Assembly (NCBI GenBank): GCA_016180665.1
Contig: JACPAS010000034.1
Coordinates: forward strand, 1-5,772
DNA length: 5,772 bases
From: Microcaldota archaeon
GTDB taxonomy: Archaea > Micrarchaeota > Micrarchaeia > Anstonellales > Bilamarchaeaceae
Direction of reading: 5' to 3'
Numbering within the stretch: position 1 is the first letter of the stretch; every line of letters starts with the position of its first letter. The notes under the pieces were generated by a model that made no database searches, was not told the origin of the DNA, and saw nothing but the letters and a program-made list of their open reading frames with translations. Of the stretch, positions 1-5,224 are shown piece after piece. The position numbers were made by a program, and so were the translations under genes.

Positions 1-59
1 TATGAGGAATGCATGTATTGTAAATGCAGAAGTGTGGATTAAAACACAAGAAAAACAGA
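1..59. repeat. 59-bp direct repeat, copy 1
   Basis: This stretch is identical, base for base, to 84-142. It starts at the window edge, so it may extend further left. Each copy contains the palindrome ATGCAT and an A-rich 3' half. In frame 1 positions 1-42 read YEECMYCKCRSVD then TAA, a cysteine-rich tail that could be the C-terminus of a gene entering from the left. In another frame an ATG at 2 opens a 28-codon reading frame. Neither reading can be established from this short piece. Confidence 0.9.
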
Positions 60-83
60 AAGACTGCTCTTGCATTCTGAATT

Positions 84-142
84 TATGAGGAATGCATGTA
101 TTGTAAATGCAGAAGTGTGGATTAAAACACAAGAAAAACAGA
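84..142. repeat. 59-bp direct repeat, copy 2, abutting the tRNA gene
   Basis: This is a perfect second copy of 1-59, offset by 83 bp. The 24-bp spacer (60-83) is not repeated after copy 2: similarity ends at 142, one base before the tRNA starts at 144. This copy therefore forms the tRNA's 5' flank and should hold its promoter. A weak AT-rich candidate is TTGTAAAT at 101-108, which would put transcription start near 131. TGCATTC at 71-77 is the inverted complement of GAATGCA at 90-96, so a 7-bp hairpin can form across the spacer and repeat boundary. Confidence 0.9.
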
Positions 143-158
143 TGGGCCCGTAGCTCAG

Positions 159-242
159 CCACGCTTTTGGCTTAAGTTCTTCTGATGCCAAAAGCAGTGG
201 TGCAAAAGGCGTAAGTCTAAACTTGACTAACGTTTAGAGTAA
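159..242 (+). other. tRNA-Lys intron 1, in the D loop (84 nt)
   Basis: Removing these bases restores the standard D loop AGCTTGGTA; removing 160-243 gives the same product. The intron carries a strong hairpin, GCTTTTGGC (163-171) with GCCAAAAGC (187-195), extended by CCAC (159-162) with GTGG (197-200) around a bulged A196. A second stem is TCTAAAC (216-222) with GTTTAGA (232-238). A possible splicing motif pairs exon bases GCTC (153-156) with intron bases GAGT (237-240), leaving three-base bulges AGC (157-159) and AAC (241-243) with cuts after the second base. No good outer helix follows, so the motif is relaxed. No endonuclease reading frame is present. Confidence 0.8.
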
Positions 243-287
243 CTTGGTAGAGTGCCGGACTCTTAATCCGTTTGCCACGAGTTCAAA

Positions 288-400
288 AGAAAAACGCGAT
301 GGGGATGCTTCCCCCTCTCATATTCTCTACTTCCTGATCTCCCCCTCTTAAGATTGCGTATTATTGCGTTCTTAATTGGAAGAATCAGTTTGTGTGAAAC
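288..400 (+). other. tRNA-Lys intron 2, in the T loop at about 59/60 (113 nt)
   Basis: The T stem ACGAG/CTCGT acts as outer helix. TTCA (282-285, exon) pairs with TGAA (395-398, intron), leaving three-base bulges AAA (286-288) and ACT (399-401). Cutting after the second base of each bulge gives exactly the canonical seven-base T loop TTCAAAT. The central four-base helix and both bulges thus fit the archaeal bulge-helix-bulge rule, although the inner intron helix is weak. Inside the intron ACGCGAT (294-300) can pair with ATTGCGT at 353-359 or with its second copy at 363-369. Smaller hairpins are GGGGA/TCCCC (301-305 with 310-314) and TTCTT/AAGAA (369-373 with 380-384). Confidence 0.85.
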
Positions 401-415
401 TCTCGTCGGGCCCGC

Positions 416-427
416 TTTCTTTCTTTT
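416..427 (+). terminator. T-rich probable terminator of the tRNA gene
   Basis: The run TTTCTTTCTTTT starts two bases after the tRNA discriminator G414. Archaeal RNA polymerase commonly stops at T-rich tracts without a hairpin, and such tracts are typical just after tRNA genes. Confidence 0.6.
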
Positions 428-468
428 CAGTTAAATTCTGCCGGTTTTTCATCTGATTTTACTACTCC

Positions 469-478
469 TTTTTTAAAT
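469..478 (+). promoter_or_regulatory. TATA-like promoter element for the 503-1609 gene pair
   Basis: TTTTTTAAAT is centred about 26 bases before position 500, and the next ATG is at 503. There is no purine-rich ribosome-binding site before that ATG (it is preceded by CTCCCCCGT), so a leaderless or nearly leaderless mRNA is the natural reading. No clear BRE can be defined. Confidence 0.5.
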
Positions 479-502
479 CTTTAAGGTAAAATACTCCCCC
501 GT

Positions 503-892
503 ATGACTGGTTTAAGCGAGGCATTTAAGGAAAGAATTGAGGGAGAAAGCTGGGATTCTATTGCTCAAATGGCACTTCATTTTCAGGTTGATATAGAATC
601 AGATGACAACAAAGTTAGGAGGCTAAGAAAAGAAGTTGGAATGATCAAACATATACTTCATGAGCACTTGAAAACACCTGAAAATGCAGAAAAAACTCTT
701 AATGCAGCTTTTTTTGTAAGGCTTGTTAAAACAATCACTAAACTAGAAAAGGCTGCAGAAAAACATCGAGCCGAAAGAACCGGGTTTCTGATGTTTTTAA
801 AAGCAGTTCTGCACAAACTGAAAAGGGAAAGACTGTTTGTTTTTAAGACACTAGAAAGAAAAGACGAATTTAAGAGAATGAAGGTAGATTGA
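503..892 (+). CDS. Hypothetical charged helical protein (129 aa)
   Basis: I do not recognise this protein. It is short, rich in Lys, Glu and Arg, and looks mostly helical. It has no signal peptide or membrane segment, no cysteine, and no catalytic motif that I can name. Residues around 65-110 combine a mildly hydrophobic helix (AAFFVRLVKTITKL) with basic stretches, and the last 35 residues are strongly basic (such as HKLKRERL and ERKDEFKRMK), which could suit nucleic-acid or ribosome binding, though that is only a guess from composition. The ATG at 503 sits about 26 bases from a TATA-like box, supporting it as the start of a leaderless transcript. Its TGA (890-892) directly abuts the TTG start of the phosphoglucose isomerase gene with no gap, so the two are very likely co-transcribed and translated in sequence. 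The tight coupling is the main argument that it is a real gene. Confidence 0.7.
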   Translation: MTGLSEAFKERIEGESWDSIAQMALHFQVDIESDDNKVRRLRKEVGMIKHILHEHLKTPENAEKTLNAAFFVRLVKTITKLEKAAEKHRAERTGFLMFLKAVLHKLKRERLFVFKTLERKDEFKRMKVD

Positions 893-1609
893 TTGAAACT
901 TTATGAAATGCCTCTTGTTGTTGAACTAAAAGGTACTGATCTTATTGTAAACGACAAAGAAAACGAATGTTCAATTAGAAAGTTACAGGCTATGAGTGAT
1001 GTGCTCATGGATCCGGTTTTTGGTAAGACTGAAGATGAATTTAATGCATATTATATGTACCGTTCGGTCTATCAGAAAAATGACATACGTTTTGATATTA
1101 CACTGCTCCCAAGCAGATTAATTGGGAAAGAATACACAAAGACTTATGGTCATTATCATCCAAAACCAAAACACCAAGATCTTGCATATCCAGAAGTGTA
1201 TCAAGTTCTGAAAGGTGAAGCTGCATTCGTTCTTCAAAATAAAACTAAAGGTGGTGGTGTAGAAGTCATATTAGTAAAGGCAAAAGAAAAGCAAGTAGTT
1301 CTTTTCCCTCCGAATTACGGTCACGTTAGCATAAATACTGGCCAGGGACCATTAGTGCTGTCCAACTTGGTCTATGATAAATTCAAATCCGATTATAGTG
1401 ACTATAAAATGAATAAAGGAGCAGCTTATTACTATACTGAAGATGGACTAATACAGAATACTAACTATGTAATCAAAAGTTTTGAAACAACAGACGTTTA
1501 TCAGATAAATAAAAAATACGGCTTTTTCTCTGATGATCTGTTGAATGAGTTTTACAAGTTTCCGGAAAAGTTCGAATTTTTAAAAGATCCAGATTTGTTA
1601 TCTAAATAG
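893..1609 (+). CDS. pgiA: Archaeal cupin-type glucose-6-phosphate isomerase
   Basis: The product interconverts glucose 6-phosphate and fructose 6-phosphate in the cytoplasm, a step of sugar breakdown and gluconeogenesis. It belongs to the metal-dependent cupin family of archaeal isomerases, unrelated to the bacterial and eukaryotic enzyme. The signature is clear: TYGHYHP at residues 84-90, PEVYQVLKG at 100-108, and PPNYGHVSINTG at 139-150. By comparison with the Pyrococcus enzyme the metal ligands are H87, H89, E101 and H144, all present. The spacing between H89 and E101 is about five residues longer than I recall for Pyrococcus. At 238 aa the protein is longer than the roughly 190-aa Pyrococcus form, with extra N- and C-terminal parts. 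The start is TTG at 893, with AGGT at 882-885 as a weak ribosome-binding site; an ATG at 908 (residue 6) is the alternative. Its 3' end overlaps the convergent alaS end by 8 bp. Confidence 0.93.
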   Translation: MKLYEMPLVVELKGTDLIVNDKENECSIRKLQAMSDVLMDPVFGKTEDEFNAYYMYRSVYQKNDIRFDITLLPSRLIGKEYTKTYGHYHPKPKHQDLAYPEVYQVLKGEAAFVLQNKTKGGGVEVILVKAKEKQVVLFPPNYGHVSINTGQGPLVLSNLVYDKFKSDYSDYKMNKGAAYYYTEDGLIQNTNYVIKSFETTDVYQINKKYGFFSDDLLNEFYKFPEKFEFLKDPDLLSK

Positions 1610-2195
1610 AATCCGAAACTTTACTGACTTTTCCTGTTGCAAATCTTTCATTTCCCCCGCCATTTCCGCCTAATTTGCCGATTACTCTAGAAATTAATTC
1701 CTTTGCAGTAACACCGGAACCTTTGCCAGCAGCACATACGACGTCCATTTGTTTATTGAGGAGAACCGCGCTAGCATGCTCATTTTGTGAAACGAGTGCA
1801 CCTATTTTTGTTATGAGTGTTTTGTCATAGTCCAGTATTTTGACAACTGTCTTCTTTGTTCTAGTAGATTCATTTATTACATGTTCTGCCCGGTCCTTAG
1901 CAAGCTCATCAAGTAAATTATCAACCAATTTCTTTTGTTCCTTCCATTCATTGAAAAATCTTTCTGAGGTTTTAATAATTTCTGAATCAGTTACACTGAA
2001 AACTGCACCAGCATTTCTCAGAACTGCTTCTTTCTCCTGCATATATTTAACTGCGACTGACCCAGCCTTGTAAGTTATTCTCTCTATTCCATCCTGAATG
2101 CTTTCTCTTTTAACAATTTTGTAATAACCTATTTCTCCAGTGGAACTAAGCATGTGATGTGTTCCTCCGCATGCCTCATTATCTATATCGCCAAT
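1602..2195 (-). CDS. alaS: AlaRS fragment 3: CxxxH zinc motif and C-terminal domain
   Basis: In this frame the sequence opens just after a TAA and reads IGDIDNEACGGTHHMLSSTGEIGYYKI. CGGTH (C at 2169-2171, H at 2157-2159) is the second half of the editing-domain zinc site, and STGEIGYYKIVKRESIQDGIERITYKAG is standard AlaRS. The first ATG lies at 2151-2153, after the zinc motif, so a protein started there (183 aa) would lack it. A charged helical segment follows, then the C-terminal DHHA1-type domain ending GVTAKELISRVIGKLGGNGGGNERFATGKVSKV, with the glycine-rich GGNGGGNERFA signature. The 3' end is complete and overlaps the convergent phosphoglucose isomerase gene by 8 bp. Confidence 0.75.
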   Translation of the reverse strand: MGDIDNEACGGTHHMLSSTGEIGYYKIVKRESIQDGIERITYKAGSVAVKYMQEKEAVLRNAGAVFSVTDSEIIKTSERFFNEWKEQKKLVDNLLDELAKDRAEHVINESTRTKKTVVKILDYDKTLITKIGALVSQNEHASAVLLNKQMDVVCAAGKGSGVTAKELISRVIGKLGGNGGGNERFATGKVSKVSDSI

Positions 2196-3186
2196 TTATG
2201 TATTCATTAACAAGTAATTCAATACGGTCTAATTCATCGTGGGTTATCTTCTTGTAGTGTGTAAGATCAAGATGCGCTTTATTCTCATCTTTGTTGGATC
2301 CGCCTTGCCATATGTGCCTTCCTAGAACCGAACGTGCAGCCGCATTTAGTAAGTGTGCACAAGTATGATGTCTGGTAATAATTAATCTTCTTTGAAGGTT
2401 GACCTTCCCACTTACCTTTTGTCCTTTCTTAAACTTTGTTGCGTCCTCTACCTGATGCAGTATTACACCAGCGTCTTTCTGAACATTTATTACCTTCGAA
2501 TTGTTTAATTCTCCGATATCTGCAACCTGTCCACCACCTTCAGGATAGAAAGCACTCTGATCCAGAATCACATACTTGTCTATTGTTCCAAGTACAGATG
2601 CGCTAAATTCTTCATCTTTGGAATAATAAAGTGTTTTTGTTTTTTGGTAATTAGCTACATCAATCTTAGTTTTTACTTCCTCTTCAACTGCCCTTTCGTC
2701 CTTTTCCCTGACTTTTGCATAAAAATTACCAGGCATTTCCACAGAAACTTTCTGTTCTTTTGCCACTTCTAAAACCGCCTCAGGCGGAATCCCATGGCTC
2801 TTATACAAAACAAACAAATCATCCGCAGTTATCCTTTTTCCTTTTGCTTTTTGCACTAAATTTGTAACCTTTCCCTTTGCTTTTTCTTTTGTAGCAGCGT
2901 ATTTTCTCCTCTCTTCCTCTATTACGGATAAGGTAGTTCCAACTCCTTCCTTAAGATGAGGAAACATATAACTTAAATGTTCAGTATGTCCATTCAGTAT
3001 TTTCTCAAAATTAAAATCGAATCCAAATTCCTGTTCAAATCCAAAAACCCGTCTTAGGATCATTCTGAGGTTATACCCTCCGCCAGCATTGCTTGGGAGC
3101 ATTCCATCAGTAACCGTAAATAATAGCGTTAATGTGTGATCTGCAGTTGCATATAAGGCTTGTAGAGGTTCTAACTTTCCAAACAG
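2179..3186 (-). CDS. alaS: AlaRS fragment 2: tRNA-recognition and editing domain, cut before the CxxxH motif
   Basis: The frame is the same as fragment 1 and opens directly after its TAA. The first ATG is at 3100-3102, inside the conserved stretch TDGMLPSNAGGGYNLRMILRR, so independent initiation would lose about 28 conserved residues including LYATADHT; no ribosome-binding site is apparent. Counting from that ATG, features in order are PSNAGGGYNLRMILRR (3-18), a charged coiled-coil-like helix (50-90), DLFVLYKSHGIPPE (95-108), the editing-domain entry FYPEGGGQVAD (185-195), and TRHHTCAHLLNAAARSVLGRHIWQGGS (243-269). H246 and H250 form the HxxxH half of the editing-site zinc ligands. After VNEYI the sequence turns to NWRYR and stops at TAA TGA, in a frame that does not reach the CxxxH half. 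Confidence 0.75.
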   Translation of the reverse strand: MFGKLEPLQALYATADHTLTLLFTVTDGMLPSNAGGGYNLRMILRRVFGFEQEFGFDFNFEKILNGHTEHLSYMFPHLKEGVGTTLSVIEEERRKYAATKEKAKGKVTNLVQKAKGKRITADDLFVLYKSHGIPPEAVLEVAKEQKVSVEMPGNFYAKVREKDERAVEEEVKTKIDVANYQKTKTLYYSKDEEFSASVLGTIDKYVILDQSAFYPEGGGQVADIGELNNSKVINVQKDAGVILHQVEDATKFKKGQKVSGKVNLQRRLIITRHHTCAHLLNAAARSVLGRHIWQGGSNKDENKAHLDLTHYKKITHDELDRIELLVNEYINWRYR

Positions 3187-4170
3187 TTATTCTTCTGAGG
3201 TTCCAAGCATTTTTGCTACCCGGACCTTTTCTGCTTCTAGATCGGAAACTTCATCCTCATTTAAACTGCCTGAGATCTTTGCATATTTTACAAACAGGTC
3301 GTTATCAATAGAAATTTCATTATCTTTTTTCATTTGTTTTATTACGTCTCCAAAAACTACTTCATAGCTTGTTGGGTCCCCGGTTGTTATCCATGCTAAT
3401 CTGCTCTGGCCTGCACCCATATCTATTACTTTTGTTTTCAATTCTCTTGGTCCTGAAGGAGTTACTTCATATTGCATAAATACACAATTTCCAAGTTCCA
3501 ATCCTCTTACGAAATATTCCATGCTTGGTCCGAAGTTTCCCCCTCCCGCCCACACATCCTCCATAAAAACTAATTCCTCTTCTGGAATTCCCAATTGTTT
3601 TAAGTAATTCATATCATGTTCGATAGCTTCTTCCTTCCAGTAGAATAATCCGGTTTTGTCAGTATTGAATGCATGTTGGCCAATCATAACAAAATTAGTA
3701 TAATGCCTTCCGCTTACGCCAACATTGCTTATATCTGGAAATCTCACGCATGGTTGAGGAACAATGAGTGGATTAAATGGCGGTTCCAGTTCTCCATTAA
3801 CTACGTATGGCTGAAAATCATTGATTGATGCAATTGTAAAGTATAAATCATCCCTCCATCTGGCAACTGTTGGGTACGGTTTAACATACCCATGGCCATG
3901 TGAAGTGAAGTATTTCTCAATTGTTTTCCATGTTTCTACATAGCCAAGTTTTTTCTTTACTGGAGTATTTCCTATAAACTGGTAACCTATACAAGCTGGA
4001 TCAGCACAGAATTCACGTTGGATAGTGCTCCAGAATGCACGGGAACATTTTTTGCATTTCTGCCTTTTGAACCCTCTTTGGATTAGTGCATTGAGTTTGT
4101 AGTGTTTCTCCCATTCTTTTGCAAACTGTGCCTTAAGCTCTTCTTTGTTAACTTCGTACATAGAAATCAT
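3187..4170 (-). CDS. alaS: AlaRS fragment 1: N-terminal aminoacylation domain (327 aa)
   Basis: This fragment holds nearly the whole class II catalytic core that makes alanyl-adenylate and charges tRNA-Ala. An archaeal-type zinc cluster is seen as C39, C42, C55 and C60 (CKKC, then CADPAC). The block VARWRDDLYFTIASINDFQPYVVNGE at 102-126 is typical of archaeal AlaRS and includes R104-W105-R106-D107. It is followed by QPCVRFPDISNVGVSGRHYTNF and GQHAFN. The class II motif 3 pattern GxGxxR appears as GAGQSR at 252-257. Translation ends at an in-frame TAA after GTSEE, while AlaRS coding sequence continues without frame change. The start overlaps the HEPN stop as ATGA; a second ATG lies at residue 4. 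If made alone the fragment would lack most of the tRNA-binding and all of the editing parts. Confidence 0.85.
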   Translation of the reverse strand: MISMYEVNKEELKAQFAKEWEKHYKLNALIQRGFKRQKCKKCSRAFWSTIQREFCADPACIGYQFIGNTPVKKKLGYVETWKTIEKYFTSHGHGYVKPYPTVARWRDDLYFTIASINDFQPYVVNGELEPPFNPLIVPQPCVRFPDISNVGVSGRHYTNFVMIGQHAFNTDKTGLFYWKEEAIEHDMNYLKQLGIPEEELVFMEDVWAGGGNFGPSMEYFVRGLELGNCVFMQYEVTPSGPRELKTKVIDMGAGQSRLAWITTGDPTSYEVVFGDVIKQMKKDNEISIDNDLFVKYAKISGSLNEDEVSDLEAEKVRVAKMLGTSEE

Positions 4171-4607
4171 TCTAATCCAAATATTTTTTTAACCGATTTA
4201 AGAAAACCTTCGGCAATTTTTATAGAACTGTGGGCCTCAGTTTCTTCTACCTCTCTTATTGCTAGTTCTTCATTACCATAAATTACTTTGTGCCTTATAG
4301 ATCTAAGAGTATTCAATTCGTTTATATATTTGGCTTCTATTTTATTTGAATACTTCTCTAAAAGAAAAATATACAATGCGTAATGTCCTCTCTCCTTATA
4401 CCCATCTTTATATAAAAGTGACCTGGCAGTATGGAACATGCAGGTGTATGCACTAATTAAAGCACTTTCGTAAATACCTGCTTCCAAATTCCGTTGGGCT
4501 AAATCAAGATTATGCTCGGCGGTTTTTAATGAATTTTTGGCCTTTTGCAGGTCTGGAACATCTTTTCTAATTAAGCCATTTTCAATACAGGCTTCCAGAG
4601 TAGTCAT
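4167..4607 (-). CDS. HEPN-domain protein, probable RNase toxin
   Basis: This 146-aa all-helical protein looks like the HEPN family (PF05168 type), whose members are often RNases paired with MNT nucleotidyltransferases. Visible features are a helix with AYTCMFHTARSLLY (53-66), GHYALYIFLLEKY (74-86), and the likely active-site stretch LRSIRHKVIYG (101-111) with R102, R105, H106 and Y110. The spacing here is R-x3-H rather than the RX4HXY of the studied HepT toxin, so cleavage activity and modification of Tyr110 are plausible but not certain. It starts at an ATG inside the stop of the MNT gene (ATGA, 4-nt overlap) and ends in an ATGA overlap with alaS, so all three should be translated from one mRNA. 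Because it follows the MNT gene directly, a toxin-antitoxin role is the best guess. A substrate-binding or non-catalytic HEPN role cannot be excluded. Confidence 0.8.
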   Translation of the reverse strand: MTTLEACIENGLIRKDVPDLQKAKNSLKTAEHNLDLAQRNLEAGIYESALISAYTCMFHTARSLLYKDGYKERGHYALYIFLLEKYSNKIEAKYINELNTLRSIRHKVIYGNEELAIREVEETEAHSSIKIAEGFLKSVKKIFGLE

Positions 4608-5161
4608 AAAACCACAGGTTTTTCTCCGTATAATATTATAGAATCAATAATCGCTTTATCATAAAAAATTTTGTCAGTTGTTGCTTTTTTTCTCCATTCT
4701 TCAGGAGTATAAATAGATATGTTTGGTTCTCTTTTTGTATCCTTTGCTAAAGCAGTAATTATGTTTTTTCCTTCAGTATTTGTATCCGCTATTACCAATA
4801 TGTCAATATCGCTGTTTTCATCATCTCGGCCAGATGCAGTACTGCCATACAAAAGTATACTAATAATAGTTTTCCTAGTTTTTAATATATTTTCGATTAT
4901 TTTTGAGTCTTTTATCTCTTCTAAAGAGAGTAATACTTTCCACTGTCTAGTAAGATAACTATCTGTATTAACCTGATACTGATGTGTTCTTCCAATAATC
5001 TCTAGTTTAATTAGTCCCCTCTTTAACATGTACTCTAAACAATATTTTGCTGCACTAGGTGCCATCTTAGCTACTTTTGCAAGCCCAACAATAGAAAACC
5101 TTTTAGTTGGATTTGAAAGAACCGTCTCCAGTGCCCGCCATATTGCGTATTTGTCCAGCAT
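4604..5161 (-). CDS. Winged-helix plus MNT nucleotidyltransferase, probable antitoxin
   Basis: Residues 1-70 resemble a winged helix-turn-helix (FSIVGLAKVAKMAPSAAKYCLEYMLKRGLIK), which would let the protein bind its own promoter. Residues 100-185 form a minimal nucleotidyltransferase: LLYGSTASGRDDENSDIDILVI contains GS (106-107), ten residues, then DID (118-120), an exact GSX10DXD motif. In studied MntA-HepT pairs the MNT enzyme adds AMP to a HEPN tyrosine and silences it, so an antitoxin role is likely here. The later acidic residue of the family is not obvious; the region reads REPNISIYTPEEW. The gene is first in the operon, with a TATA-like box about 26 nt upstream of the start, and overlaps the HEPN gene by 4 nt (ATGA). 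At 185 aa it is longer than minimal MNT proteins because of the DNA-binding part. Confidence 0.85.
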   Translation of the reverse strand: MLDKYAIWRALETVLSNPTKRFSIVGLAKVAKMAPSAAKYCLEYMLKRGLIKLEIIGRTHQYQVNTDSYLTRQWKVLLSLEEIKDSKIIENILKTRKTIISILLYGSTASGRDDENSDIDILVIADTNTEGKNIITALAKDTKREPNISIYTPEEWRKKATTDKIFYDKAIIDSIILYGEKPVVL

Positions 5162-5184
5162 ATTCTTTATATAGAAAACATTTA

Positions 5185-5194
5185 CTTTATAAAG
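5185..5194 (-). promoter_or_regulatory. TATA-like promoter of the MNT-HEPN-alaS operon
   Basis: CTTTATAAAG is centred about 28 bases before the ATG at 5161, which would give an almost leaderless transcript. A second AT-rich TATATAAAG-like run (near 5164-5173) lies too close to the start to serve. The box is a perfect 10-bp palindrome and may also be the site where the winged-helix part of the MNT protein binds, which is a guess. Confidence 0.5.
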
Positions 5195-5200
5195 ATTTTG

Positions 5201-5218
5201 TTTTCTTTTAAAAGAAAA
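5201..5218 (-). terminator. Perfect 18-bp palindrome with T-run, probable terminator of the upstream gene
   Basis: TTTTCTTTTAAAAGAAAA is its own reverse complement. On the minus strand a T6-C-T4 run begins a few bases after the TAG/TAA end of the gene at 5225, a typical archaeal T-rich stop signal. It lies between that gene and the TATA-like box of the next operon, so it could equally be an operator. Confidence 0.5.
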
Positions 5219-5224
5219 AAAGAA

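Larger units (their letters stand above)
144..414 (+). tRNA. tRNA-Lys (anticodon CTT), interrupted by two introns
   Basis: Three exons (144-158, 243-287, 401-414) join into a 74-nt cloverleaf. The acceptor stem is GGGCCCG (144-150) with CGGGCCC (407-413), fully paired. The D stem is GCTC (153-156) with GAGT (250-253), and the D loop reads AGCTTGGTA after splicing. The anticodon loop is CTCTTAA (260-266) with anticodon CTT at 262-264, which reads the lysine codon AAG. The T stem is ACGAG (277-281) with CTCGT (402-406), and the T loop reads TTCAAAT after splicing. The discriminator is G414, the usual base for tRNA-Lys, and CCA is not encoded. The variable loop has five bases. The top pair of the anticodon stem (C255 with T271) is mismatched; the other four pairs are intact. 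Splicing would use the archaeal bulge-helix-bulge endonuclease. The exact D-loop intron ends are ambiguous by one base, because both junctions carry a C. Confidence 0.9.
1602..4170 (-). pseudogene. alaS: Alanine--tRNA ligase gene, broken by a stop codon and a deletion-frameshift
   Basis: Read as one gene, this encodes an archaeal-type AlaRS: aminoacylation core, tRNA-recognition helices, editing domain and C-terminal domain, in normal order, about 855 codons in total. Two lesions break it. First, TAA at 3187-3189 lies in frame between TSEE and LFGKLEPLQALYATADH, where relatives usually have Glu; GAA to TAA is a one-base change. The frame on both sides is the same and encodes conserved AlaRS sequence. 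Second, after VNEYI (near 2196) the frame changes and resumes at IGDIDNEACGGTH (2195 onward). About 60 codons separate the HxxxH and CxxxH zinc motifs, against roughly 98 in E. coli AlaRS, so about 40 codons are missing. AlaRS is essential, so either another copy exists, the sequence contains errors, or expression is unusual. The gene is last in an operon with the MNT and HEPN genes. Confidence 0.8.

Noticed and set aside
1..142. CRISPR array
   Set aside because: There are only two repeat copies of 59 bp with one 24-bp spacer, no further units, and no cas gene in the window.
159..400. Group I intron, homing endonuclease, or trans-split tRNA
   Set aside because: Both insertions are short with no reading frame, all exons are in order on one strand, and the junctions fit splicing-endonuclease motifs better.
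1840..2073. Open reading frame on the + strand opposite alaS
   Set aside because: It lies wholly antisense to AlaRS coding sequence, has no recognisable domain, and is explained as a shadow of the real gene.
3187..3189. Stop codon recoded as pyrrolysine or selenocysteine
   Set aside because: The codon is TAA, not TAG or TGA, and the aligned position is usually Glu rather than a catalytic residue.
1602..4170. A naturally split AlaRS, as reported in Nanoarchaeum equitans
   Set aside because: The first split is a lone stop codon with no new start near it, the next ATG is inside a conserved block, and the second break also loses sequence. This looks like damage rather than subunits.
4719..4958. 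Open reading frame on the + strand opposite the MNT gene
   Set aside because: It is antisense to the nucleotidyltransferase motif region, and its hydrophobic look is a by-product of AT-rich complement codons.
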